The notes below the pieces were generated by a model. It was not told where the DNA came from. It did not search any database and saw nothing but the letters and a program-made list of their open reading frames with translations. Below are positions 35,957 to 46,807 of a stretch of 64,000 nt of DNA, piece after piece (the first letter of the stretch is position 1; each line of letters starts with the position of its first letter). The stretch comes from Ampelocalamus luodianensis (lineage: Eukaryota; Streptophyta; Magnoliopsida; Poales; Poaceae). The stretch lies in assembly GCA_036346255.1 (NCBI GenBank), contig CM070628.1, forward strand, positions 18,739,840-18,803,839, in the 5' to 3' direction. A program made the position numbers and the translations under genes.

Positions 35957-36965
35957 CCTGCTAAGGTTTCAACACTGAATGTCTTTCCGACCAGACAGGG
36001 CCCCCTCTTGCGCCATTGTGAGAGTACGTTTTCCACGACTCACACTTCACATGACAGAACTGAAAATAAGACATTGCTAATTAGTCAGCCAGGTCCGTCC
36101 CATACCAAACATGTGGTTGTACGGTTAAGGCCCAGTTCAATGGCGCACAAGATTAAGTCCTTGACAAGTTACTCAGGCGACACTACCACAAACCCACAAC
36201 ATGTTCAATCCACATCCCCACTATCCACCAACCACTCGCCCAAGCGAAAACCATTTTGTTTAACCAACACCCATGACTACCCCGTCATGGTACACAAATT
36301 TTAGCAAGAGTGGCTCACCACCACGATTTCATAAATCATTAAGTCAAAATTAATTATTAAAACACATGTGATGACAAACCCATCGTAACTAGGCTGAACT
36401 AAGCATATGTACGATACCCATGTTGGCAATATAAATATATATCCAACTAAAATTTCCCAAGCTATGGTGACAAAGGATTCATGGCATTCAAATTATCAAA
36501 AGAGGCATAATGACAACAGGTAATAACTAATCCCAAAGTAATTTATATAAAGATAGCATGCAATTGTATAAAGCAATATACTTTTGAAATCATAGGTTCA
36601 ATATGATCAAAGGTCCACGACTTGCCTTGGAATAAATCCAGTGATTGATCTTGATCTTGGTATGCTACTCCTTGCTCGAAGCTTCCCGAAGTGTCGACGT
36701 CTATTCGCAAAACAAGTAAATAACATAAATAAATAAATAACAGAGATAAAATAAACTCCAAAAATTAAATAAAAATCTCAGATAAATAGATCTTGAATTT
36801 AGATAAATTTAGGAATTTGAATGGACTCAATCGGAGTTCGGATGCAAAAGATATGGGCTCTGGAAGATTGAAATCTAAAGAAAAACCCTAAATTGGATTT
36901 TCTGAGATATTCCGAATTATTTTTCTACTGGAAATTCCGAATATGACGTCGGCTGACGTCAGCGA
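35957..36965 (-). repeat. E2 3' LTR, piece 2
   Basis: Continues the LTR after E3. It contains the empty E4 site GCAAT at 36573-36577 and the GGAGTT...AAAGATATGG motif near 36833-36862. It ends with AGCGA (36961-36965), the left duplication of L3. Confidence 0.9.
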
Positions 36966-39583
36966 TGTAACACCCCAGCCTGACAAGGGCCTGGAATGCT
37001 ACTAAACTAACACTATAACCATTTTAACATTGATACAATTCTCTAAAATCCGACAGAACCTCCTTTGTTTAGTTATTAAACCGGAGATCCCAACTTTTAA
37101 ATGTAACATAGTTAAATAATCCAACATCCAGCATAATCAAGAGACCACCCAAACTATGCTAATCAACACTATATCATCCATAGCATGCTAAACAACTACA
37201 AACATAAATAAAAGGACATCCATTATCCTCTAATCAACTCTATTACAAGTTATTCCAAGCAGAGGGAGTAATCATAAAGAATTCTTTAAGCAAGTTTCTC
37301 ATCTACTAAATTATCATTCTATCAATTCAAATGTGTGTAGTTCGTCCCATCAGGCAACCACTCTAAGTCTTACTCCCTCCCATGCATGCCGTTCTTGTAA
37401 AGTGGTACCTAAAAACACAACAACAGCAAGAGTGAGTCCAAAGACTCAGCAAGTGCAATAAATGGCAATAATAACATAAACAACTGTAATCATCAACATC
37501 CATCTACAATCTCTATTATAAACATGTCATATGCTCATGCTATGAAAGAAGCTCAAGTGCACTTTCTCTTTCTCTTTATCTTTTGCATTTTACCGGTAAT
37601 GCAAAGTATGCAACCGTCGCTGCATACCCATGCCTTTGCTCGCAAGCGCAGGGACCAATTGCCCAATACTCCGCAAGTAAAGGGGACCTCAAGCCCACAC
37701 TCCACAAGTGTGGGGACCATAAGTCCATCGTTTTCATGATGGGGACCTCTTTTCAATGCCCACATTCCACGAATGTGGGGACCTCAAGCCCGTCATCCAC
37801 ATGACGGGGACCTCGAATATGCATAGTCATATGATAGCATGATGCACATGAACAAAACTTTAAACCATCATAAATTTGTATTCACAACGTCATACATGAA
37901 TAAACTTATTCATACTTCTAGCATTCATCATCGTTGACATTCATAGCATTCTAGCATCCATGAATAGCACATATATTCATAATACTAGCAAACATGAACA
38001 ATCACTCATGAATAACAATTAATCATAGACTTCATAACTTTCAAACATCCATGAATAACACGTAACTCATATCACTAGAAACCATGAACATTACCAATCA
38101 TACCACCATAACAATCATGACAACACAAATTCTATAAGTATTTATCAAAGAATGACATTCAATAATTCCAATTATATCCATCATTATACTTGCCTTAACC
38201 GCGAGAGAACGAGGGATGTGCGTAAAGTACGCCCGGGATCAATCCATCACCTGAATATATTTATAAGGCGCACTAAGACAATCATACTGGACCAAAAGCA
38301 TAAATAATAGCATAACCGAACTCGCTATACTCTCAAGCGCATTTCCCAATTCCAACTCCTATAAATCGATATGTCCCCTCTGTGGACAGCCAACTTCTAA
38401 AATTCGTATCTTTTAGCACAGGAGTCCAAATGAGGTGTTATTAGACTTCATTGAAAGGTTATCAATTTCCTAACTAAACCTAGTTGGTGGACATCTCAAA
38501 TTCTGTTCGTAAATGACTCTAACAGATCAATGAACAACATCTGTCCAGATTTGTCTAACACGTCTGGACAGTAGAACGGTAATGGACATAACTTTTGATT
38601 GGCTGAACCAAAATTAGTGTTCTTTAACAATATGAAAAGCTAAGAACAAAACCTACCAAAGTATAGTTGGGCAAAATTTCAGATTTTGCCTCTAACAAAA
38701 TTTGGCCCACGGCTCAAATCTGCTGGCAAAATTAACAGACAGAAATATTTGCTGAAATAAAATATCCATAACTTTTGTTCTACAACTCAAAATTGGACGT
38801 TCTTTATCAATCTCGAAAGCTTATAAAATTCTCTACAATAACCTAGTTGGCATGACATTCATATTTTGCATTTAACAAAAAGTGGCACACGGGTCAAAAC
38901 TAATGATAGAAACTTACATACAATCTGGACAACCACATTGGAATATACATAACTTTTGAACCGTAACTCGGAATTAAGTGATCTTTACGCCCACTGAAAT
39001 CTAAGAACGAATCCCACATAACTCTAGGAGATGGGATCCTCTGATTCGGCTTCTACTGGACAGAACGCGATCTATTAAACCAACGAAAATCGATCTACCA
39101 AACGACATCAACCGCAACTACCACGCATCAACCAATGAAGAACACGCGACGTTACCCTTGTAGAATCGCAGAAAGATGAAGAAATCTCCCTGCGAAGACA
39201 ATCTCCTCTCCTTTCTTCACTTGATCGGCAGCAGAGAGCACCGACGGCGAGGAAGGGAGGCACCAACGGAGGGGGGCTGCTTGGGAGGGGAGGGTGATGC
39301 ATCAGAGCACCGCGACTCTCAGAGTACCTGGTGGCACTGTAGCATAGGTTGGCATCAGAGCGCTTTAGGTTTTCCCCCTTTTGGGCCTTGGTGCTGTGGG
39401 CCAAAAGTCCATAGCACAGGTTTTTGAAGAAATTTCAGAAAAAACCCTTTAACTATTTTTGTTTTCTCTCTAACACATTTCGGAGTAATACACCCCCCCT
39501 CTAAACTTCTGTTAAATCCATTTCCTAATTGGTTCTTATCCCTAAATTATTTCTTCTCACTTAAATAAATTTGGGGCATTACA
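36966..39583 (-). mobile_element. L3: solo LTR (2618 bp)
   Basis: Termini TG (36966) and CA (39583), flanked by exact AGCGA duplications (36961-36965 and 39584-39588). The unoccupied site is at 54093-54097 in the partner LTR. No internal region or second LTR is present, so this is the usual product of LTR-LTR recombination. In sense (minus) it starts TGTAATGCCCC. The family is related to L1 and E4, with degenerate repeats around ATAACTTTTG (38340-39040) and a hairpin array at 37606-37808. The ORFs at 37524-37804 lie in that array and are not genes. Confidence 0.93.
37606..37808. repeat. Hairpin array in L3
   Basis: GTATGCA/TGCATAC (37606-37627), CCCACACT/AGTGTGGG with loop CCACA (near 37694), CCATCGT/ATGATGG with one G-T pair, CCCACATT/AATGTGGG with loop CCACG, and CCCGTCAT/ATGACGGG with loop CCAC (to 37808). 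GGGGACCT linkers separate them. Some stems differ from the matching L1 stems but stay paired. Confidence 0.7.
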
Positions 39584-39588
39584 AGCGA

Positions 39589-40762
39589 AGCGGTTCGGAC
39601 GGAATGAAAACTAACCTGACAGGTGGGACCCACTTGGAAGTGGCTAGGTGCACCATGGACCGGGTTCATGGTGTTTGGCTCGGGTGGGGACTTGGATGTG
39701 CCACACACGCATTGACATGGCGACTGACGGGGCTACACGGGGATGACACGAGGGCAAAAAGATGACGCGGCGGCTGAGCTGGCAGGCTGAGGTGGCTTCC
39801 ACGTCGACTAAACGTCGGCGATGCCTTCGGTTCGTCCGACAACGGCGCTACAAAGCTCGCCGGCGGCAGCGGATGGGTGCATTGAGTAGAGGGGGCTACG
39901 AGGATCTCGGTGACACGGTCAAAAGACACCGGCGACGACCACAGAGGCGGCGGAGGCAAGAAAAGCGGTGGCACGGCTCGGTTGAACGGCGGCGAGGCGA
40001 CACGGGGCTCCATCGGGGACGAAGAGTTGCACATCACGTAGGCCATGCGGCGGCGAACTCAAGGCTGGCGACGATGGGGACAATGGCTCACCGATGGAGG
40101 CACAACACGGGGAAGAAGGTCTCGGCGGCGGAGGGCTTCCAAAGCTTGATTCGTCGAGATGGCTGCGAGATCCCAAAGGAGGCTCTAGGGTTTTGGAGGA
40201 GAGGGGCGGTGCGGAGATTCTGACGCGGGCGCGGCCTTAAATAACCACGGGAGAAAGAAGTTCACGAGCAGCACGGCGCGGCGGCATCCCGGACACGGAC
40301 GCGCGAGGGAGGAGTCCAGGAGGAGGACGACGACTTGCGGGCGGGCCCACCTGGCAGAGGGATGCGGAGGAGCGCGCGGGTGGGCTGCGGCGGAGAAAGA
40401 GGCCAAGCGGGCTGGGCCGGAGGGAGAAGGAGATGGGCCGAAATTTTAAGGATTGAGCCCAAATCTATTATATGAGATTTTAATAACTTTTTCTTTTTAG
40501 AAAATAGCTGAAAATCCAAATGGCAATTAGAAAATAGCAAATGCACTTGGAAAAATTCTAGAAAAATCTAGAAAATATATCCAAGCACATAGAACCCAAA
40601 TAAAATAATTTTTAATATAGTTGATGTTGACATTAATCATGTTAAATTGTTTTTGAACTCTGAAAATCCATATTAAGCTTTTAACTTTAGCAGAAAAATC
40701 CAAATGGTTATTTTTTTTAAAAAAAAACTTCAAAACAGACCAATTTTTTTTGGGATGTTACA
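39589..40762 (-). repeat. E2 3' LTR, piece 3
   Basis: Sense 5' part of the LTR, TGTAACATCCC at 40762. It has a TATA-like TATTTAA at 40238-40244 (minus) and the empty L4 site CGTAG at 40037-40041. The G/C-rich overlapping ORFs at 39666-40406 on both strands look like coding shadows and are not called. Confidence 0.9.
40238..40244 (-). promoter_or_regulatory. Candidate TATA box, E2 3' LTR
   Basis: GTGGTTATTTAAGGCCGC on the minus strand, about 520 bp into the LTR. Kept in the 5' LTR at 57969-57975. Confidence 0.5.
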
Positions 40763-40776
40763 AACCTACCCCCCTT
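40763..40776 (-). promoter_or_regulatory. E2 polypurine tract
   Basis: On the minus strand AAGGGGGGTAGGTT directly precedes the LTR start TGTAACATCCC. Confidence 0.85.
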
Positions 40777-41023
40777 AAAAGGGAATCTCGTCCCCGATAT
40801 TCGGGCTGACTAAAGAATAGGTTCTGACGTAGGTCTAACCTGAAGACTTACCAGAGACGATGTTTTGAACAGCTTGTGCTTCTTCTGCAATGACATGGTT
40901 CAGTCTTCCTCTTGAGGCAGTTGATGGAGTCCTGGTAGCTTGATTCGGAGTTTGAGGTGTTCCTCTTCCTGCTCTGGCAAAGAAGTCCTAGCTGGTGTTG
41001 GTCCCAAATTGAAAGGAACTGGT

Positions 41024-42107
41024 GTCAGACCTCGCTTCTGGGACACTTGTTTGCATAATGACCTGTCTGGTGGCAATTGAAACAAGTAACTCCTGTGCCA
41101 TGGTTGGGGTTCCCTTGAGGTTGACTATTGTTGCTGTTGTTGACATTGGGAATCCCTGTGTTTCCTGCATGAGACACTGGTACTGGGGTCTTGAATCCAA
41201 CAGATGAATTATTGGGACGAAAAGGCTGCTAAGCATTGGTCCTGGCTCTCTGTAGTTGATTCTGATGAACTCCGTGTTGTATCATCTTCCTTTTGTGAGA
41301 TTCGTCCAGCTCACGACGAGAATCTTCTATGAGTACGACTTTATCAACCATATGCTGAAAATCCACATAATAATTTCCAACCACTTGCACTTTCAAACTG
41401 GGGTTGAGTCCACACTTGAATCGCTTCTGACGTGCATTATCTTAGCAACATCTTCTGGAGCATAGCGAGAAATTTGAGTGAACTTGTTGAGATATTCACC
41501 CAAAGACATGTTTCCTTGCTGGAGTTCACGAAATTCATTCTTCTTCATTTCCACTATACCATCGTGACATGAGCTTGACGAAAAGTCGTGAAAATTCCTC
41601 CCAAGTGATAGCGTGAGAATTCCCATGAGTGCGGTGTAGTTCTCGCACCATTCTGCGGCTGTACCTTCCAACTGATGTGAAGCATAAAGAACTTTTTCAC
41701 GATCATTGCATTGAGCGATGGCGAGCTTGTTCTCCAGCGAACGGCCAATCTTCTGCGTCCAAAGGTTACGGCGAATGAGAAAACGTGGGTGGGCGAGTCC
41801 TCATAAACTCGATAGCTTGGAATGATGATGAATCAGCGGCGGAACAATTCGCCGCTTGATTATTCGACCATTCATCGCTTTGGTTCAACAAGTTGACTAT
41901 TGTAGCGGCGTCCGACTTTCTTTGCGTCATCATGGCGTTCATGTTCTGCATCATTGCACACATGAATTGCGTCTGAGCTGCTAGAAGTTGTGCCATGTTT
42001 GGCTCTACGGCTCCAGGGGTTGGTGACTGGTCACTTGCATTGACATTGGCATTGGTATTGGCATTATCTGACTGAGTACGGCTCGAAGTATTGCGAGTAC
42101 CAACCAT
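41024..42107 (-). pseudogene. E2 gag, the only coding region of E2
   Basis: Begins MVGTRNTSSRTQSDN at 42107, with AQLLAAQTQFMCAMMQNMNAMM and the gag entry motif FMRTRPPTF. After a frameshift near 41766 come KLAIAQCNDREKVLYASHQLEGTAA-type sequence and the stretch 41671-41393 (NEFRELQQGNMSLGEYLNKFTQISRYAPEDV), typical of plant gypsy capsid. A further frame holds a standard zinc knuckle CFNCHQTGHYANKC (41043-41084) and a stop near 41024. Two or three frameshifts break it. No protease, RT or integrase follows: only about 250 bp separate the stop from the polypurine tract. Confidence 0.85.
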
Positions 42108-42770
42108 CTTCGATAATCCTCCACAGGCTTAATAGGTAAGATAGAAAAGCAATGTAGATGTGGGGGAATAGCACAATAGATGAGATAGACAAGATAGACT
42201 AGATGGAAACAACCTAATTAGGGGAAACAGATTATACCCAAAGGCAAAGGCAAAAAGACATAGCTGAAACGCTATGAAAGCACCATAAAACTTTCCAAAT
42301 TAAAGCCTTAGTGTGACTGCAACATAATGCTTGACAGCAAAACTGCAGCTCCCACTTACACACAACCCAAACAAAGACCTATTGCAACAACGATCTAAAA
42401 CATCACTAAACTCTAATAGGACGGCTCGTAAATCTAAACACGAAGGTTCTTCAAAAACACCTTGAACGAAGCGACGAAGATCCTCCTGACAATTGCTTTT
42501 CTTCTGGACGAGAGAAATTTATGAGGTGAGAGAGTAAATTTAAGATTGTAAAACAACATTCAGCAAAGGCAAGAGACAAGATCTCTGGCACAGGATGAGT
42601 AGAATAGAATAGGATAAGAATAGAATAGACTGAGATGAGAATAGAACCAGAAGAGATGAGAAAAGAACAACTACTCAAGTCAAGTTAAGTTGATTTGATT
42701 TAGAAAATAAGTTTTGAAGCTTTTAGCTAAAATGACCATGCTAACTAAGGTTGCGTTCTACAGTCGGTAT
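42108..42770 (-). other. E2 leader
   Basis: About 660 bp between primer-binding site and gag, with no supported ORF. It includes purine-rich words resembling repeats of AGAATAGAA (42590-42660). Confidence 0.4.
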
Positions 42771-42783
42771 GGCTCAGATACCA
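42771..42783 (-). promoter_or_regulatory. E2 primer-binding site
   Basis: TGGTATCTGAGCC on the minus strand, one mismatch to the initiator tRNA-Met site, 4 nt from the LTR. Confidence 0.82.
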
Positions 42784-42787
42784 CCTC

Positions 42788-44332
42788 TATCGGGACCCGA
42801 AAATACATCTCAGGAACCCTCTATGTATTCTGAACTAGTCCCAGATCAGTAGCTAGCTCACACAGGGAAACAGTGATGAAATACCATCCATTTATTTGAT
42901 TTAACTAAAAAGATCTCAAAGTAACAAATAATAATTAATAACTGGACCTTATGGTCAACGTTTACTTAACTTGCCACGCAGGGTTAAAGAAACAAATAAA
43001 CTCTTGCAGCGGAACAAAACTCTTCAATTGGCCAATCAACATGCCCACAGGCAATCGAGTGGAGAAACGCATCCTAACCCGCAAAACCTTCATGGTCCTC
43101 CTGGGCGAAGAACTCTTGAGCAGCTTGATATTCTTCAACTGAGCAATACAGGGCAAAAGCCATGAGTACTTTGAATGTACTCAACAAGCCGTGGGGAAAT
43201 GTATGCAAATAGTATTCATGCAGGGCTTCAACAAAGGTTAGCTGTATGGCTCTTTTGCAGAAAACGACAGTTACGATAAATACAATAAATAGATTGAAAT
43301 GCGTAATTGAAAACAATAATAAGTAATTAAACAATTTCTTTGAAACAACCAGTGAACTTCCCATTCACTTCCCAATCCAAACCAAAGATAAGTGAATTCC
43401 CATTCACCAATCGACACAAACCACCAAGTGAATGACCTATTCACCAAACGAACATTATATTCATCAAGTGAACTTCCCATCCACACTCCGACACATTTTT
43501 GAAGAAACTCTATCTCCCGTGTGAAATCCCCGAGCACGTCCATAACCGCGGACATGGCTATTCGAATAGTTTTACACTCTGCAGAGGTTGTACAGCTTGA
43601 CCCACAAGAGATAGATCAACTTATAATGTGAGGCATTTCACGCTTCCGTAGGCGTGTGACTAAGTGATCACCACAAGGCTTTTACAAAGCTCCTTCTTAA
43701 CCCAGTTCTGCCTGCTAAGGTTTCAACACTGAATGTCTTTCTGACCAGACAGGGCCCCCCTCTTGCGCCACTGTGAGAATACGTTTTCCACGACTCACGC
43801 TTCACATGACAGAACCGAAATTAAGACATTGCTAATTAGTCAGCCAGGTGCGTCCCATACCAAACATGTGGTTGTACGGTTAAGGCCCAGTTCAATGGCG
43901 CACAAGATTAAGTCATTGACAAGTTACTCAGGCGAGACTACCACAAACCCACAACATGTTCAATCCACATCCCCACTATCCACCAACCACTCGCCCAAGC
44001 GAAAACCATTTTGTTTAACCAACACCCATGACTACCCCGTCATGGTACACAAATTTTAGCAAGAGTGGCTCACCACCACGATTTCATAAATCATTAAGTC
44101 AAAATTAATTATTAAGGCACATGTGATTACAAACCCATCGTAACTAGGCTGAACTAAGCATATGTACGATACCCATGTTGGCAATATAAATATATATCCA
44201 ACTAAAATTTCCCATGCTATGGTGACAAAGGATTCATGGCATTCAAATTATCAAAAGAGGCATAATGACAACAGGTAATAGCTAATCCCAAAGTAATTTA
44301 TATAAAGATAGCATGCAATTGTATAAAGCAAT
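42788..44332 (-). repeat. E2 5' LTR, piece 1
   Basis: Sense 3' end. The terminal dinucleotide is mutated (TATCGGG where the 3' LTR has TGTCGGG). It contains the empty E3 site TTCTG at 43706-43710 and ends with GCAAT (44328-44332), the left duplication of E4. Confidence 0.9.
43538..43610 (-). other. Conserved palindrome module, E2 5' LTR
   Basis: Same as 23834-23908 with one substitution in the GTCC...GGAC region. Confidence 0.75.
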
Positions 44333-46807
44333 TGTAATACCCCGATTATCTTTTAGAGAGATAGTTATTCGGGAGAGAGAATTAATGGAAAATTCAAGAT
44401 TTTCGGGAGAAAAATTCAGAACCTAGGGTTTCGGGCCAGGCTAATCCAGCCTGGTGGCCGATCATGAGTGGCCCAAGAGGGGGGAGGCGCACCAGGCCCA
44501 AGCCCATGCGCCCCACACCTCCCCCTAACCCTAGGGCAGCCCCATCCCTTCCCCTTCTCCCCATGGTGGCCGCCACAAGCATCCCTCCCCTTTCCCCATG
44601 CGCCTCCACCCCCATCCCCTCCCCTTGCGCCTCCACCTCCACCCCCTCCTCCTCTGGGCAGCCATCTTCTCCTCCCTTGCTGCTGCCACCCGAAACAAGG
44701 AGGATGAGCCCGGGTTGCAACGTACAAGGAAGAAGAAGAGGGGAAAAGAGGGGAGAAAGGAGGAGATTGAGAGAGTTTGTGATGGTGGGCTGTTCTTCAT
44801 CTTCCCACGGATCTACAAGGGTAACAAAGAGCTAGCTTCACGGTTTGATGTTTGTTAGATGCAAATATGATTAGTTGTTTGGATCAAGTCTGTTTTTTTT
44901 AGTAGATTCAATTCTGTCCAGAATGTTGCGGGGTCTGTTTCGTGGTTTTAGAGGCCGAATCTGAGATGATCATCTCCTGGAGTTTTGTAGGTCTTGTTCT
45001 TAGATTTCGTTGGCCGCCAAGATCACCTCATTCCAACTTTCGAGTCAAAAGTTATGATAGATTTACTATCTGCTGTCCAGAATCCTGACGAGAATTAGCA
45101 GTCTCTGTATAGGTTGATTTATGGCCTAGTTAGAGGGTGATTCAGAGGTCTTGCCCATAACAAATTTTGAAGGTGATATCACTAGCTTTCAGGATTGATA
45201 AAGAACACCTCATTTGGATCTATAGATCAAAAGTTATGCACTTTTCTTTGTGACTATCCAGATTGTAGGTCAGTCTGTCCAGATTGTATGTCAGTTTCTA
45301 TCTTTAGTTTTGACCCGTGTGCCACTTTTTGTTAAAGGCAAAATATGAATGTCGTGCCAACTAGGTTATTGTAGATAATTTCATAACCTTTTCAGATTGT
45401 TAAAGAACACTCAATTCGGAGTTGTAGTTTAAAAGTTATGGACGTTTTAGCTCTGCTGTTCTTTTTGCTCAGTCAGATTCTGTTCTACTGTTTTGTTTGA
45501 CAGTTAGCAATTTAGTTTGGCCGAATTGGGTTATCTCGTCTACTACAAAGTTGTAGATATGTCAGTTAAGAATCCATAGAAATTGGTCTCACCTCATTCC
45601 GAGTCCCAGACCAATAGATATGATTTTTACCGTTCTGCTGTCCAGTTTCGGGTTGTGCCTGAGTAGTCTGTTTTCAGATTTGAGCTAATTAGTTAATTGT
45701 GGACTGTCGGGAAGTCGTTGTAGAACGTTAATGGAAGCGCTATGTTATATGTTGTATTTATTTCGAGTATTTACTTATGTAGGCAGAGAGGCTTCGGTTT
45801 AGGGATATCCTCTTTACCTACTACCGCGATTAGCCCGCGGAAGGCAAGTACCTTGCCACCTTTATTGATTGTGATTGATGAATGTTTTTATGATCTTGTT
45901 GTGATTCCATATAATTCATGAGAAGGTGGATTGTTTATGTTTTGATATATGTGTTATATCCATGTTTAGATATCATGTCTTTCAATATTCTCAATCCATG
46001 TTATACATTCATTTTGCATGTTTCATCCACGAGAGTGGATTTCAAGTCCCACCATTCCAATGTGGGCAATGTTGGACATTGTCATGTCCGTCCCACGGAG
46101 TGGATTTGAAAGACCCATCAATTCGGGATGGGCATGTAAGACCCATTAATTCGAATGGGCAACTTTGGACACCGTATAAACGTTCTTCATACGGGAATTG
46201 GATCCCGCATTTTTGTTAAGATGCGGGCTTAAGTGAACACCGACGGGTGTGTCACTAGCTATACCGTATAAGCATGTGTGCAGTCCATCCTTGAGTACAT
46301 TCATTCATGCCATGCATTCCTCGATTTTCATTCGATGTATGCTCATATTCTCTTATGATGATGACTTGTTCATATGTGTGTTATGTCCCTTTTCTTGTAC
46401 TTGTGAGTCGTGGACTCACTCTTGCGTTGTTTGTTTATTTTAGGTAACCCACGATGTTGGCTCACTTGGGAGGAGTAGACACGCACTACTTGTTCACATC
46501 ATCCAATCCATGTTCAAGATTAAATTTAGTTCTATCTCACATTCGTAAATGATGAACTGTAATAATAAATTTATAATTGGTGAAGGAAGGATACCTTCTC
46601 CACATTGATGTTGAATTATTCTTGCATGTGAACTCTCATTATCAATGAACTGAAATAAATAGATTAGATGGTGAAGGAAGGATACCTTCACCTTGTCCTG
46701 TTTATTTTAGTGCTATCATTAGTTGATTTTTATTCAAATTCTTCCGCTATGGATGTATGTTAGATGTTTTAGGTGACATCTTGGCTTAGAATAGCCAAGG
46801 TGTTCTG
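44333..46807 (+). repeat. E4 5' LTR
   Basis: Starts TGTAATACCCC. The 3' end reads GTGTTCTG where the partner has GTGTTACA, so the terminal CA is lost. A G/C-rich block (44460-44830) carries overlapping ORFs on both strands that I do not accept as genes. A hairpin array lies at 46023-46255. Confidence 0.9.
46023..46255 (+). repeat. Hairpin array in E4 5' LTR
   Basis: Successive inverted repeats: ATCCAC/GTGGAT, CCCAC-C-ATT/AATGTGGG, CCCATC/GATGGG, CCCATT/AATGGG, CCGTAT/ATACGG, CCCGCAT/ATGCGGG, ACACCG/CGGGTGT. Stems change from one to the next while pairing is kept. Confidence 0.7.

Noticed and set aside
39666..40406. ORFs up to 153 aa on both strands in E2 3' LTR (repeated in part at 54175-54558 and 57702-58181)
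   Set aside because: Present because the two E2 LTRs are sister copies. Both strands are open, composition is low-complexity, and the frame is broken differently in each copy.
44416..44858. Pro- or Gly-rich ORFs of about 80-120 aa at the start of both E4 LTRs
   Set aside because: Simple-composition frames on both strands in an LTR. They are disrupted by indels in the other copy (51358-51759).
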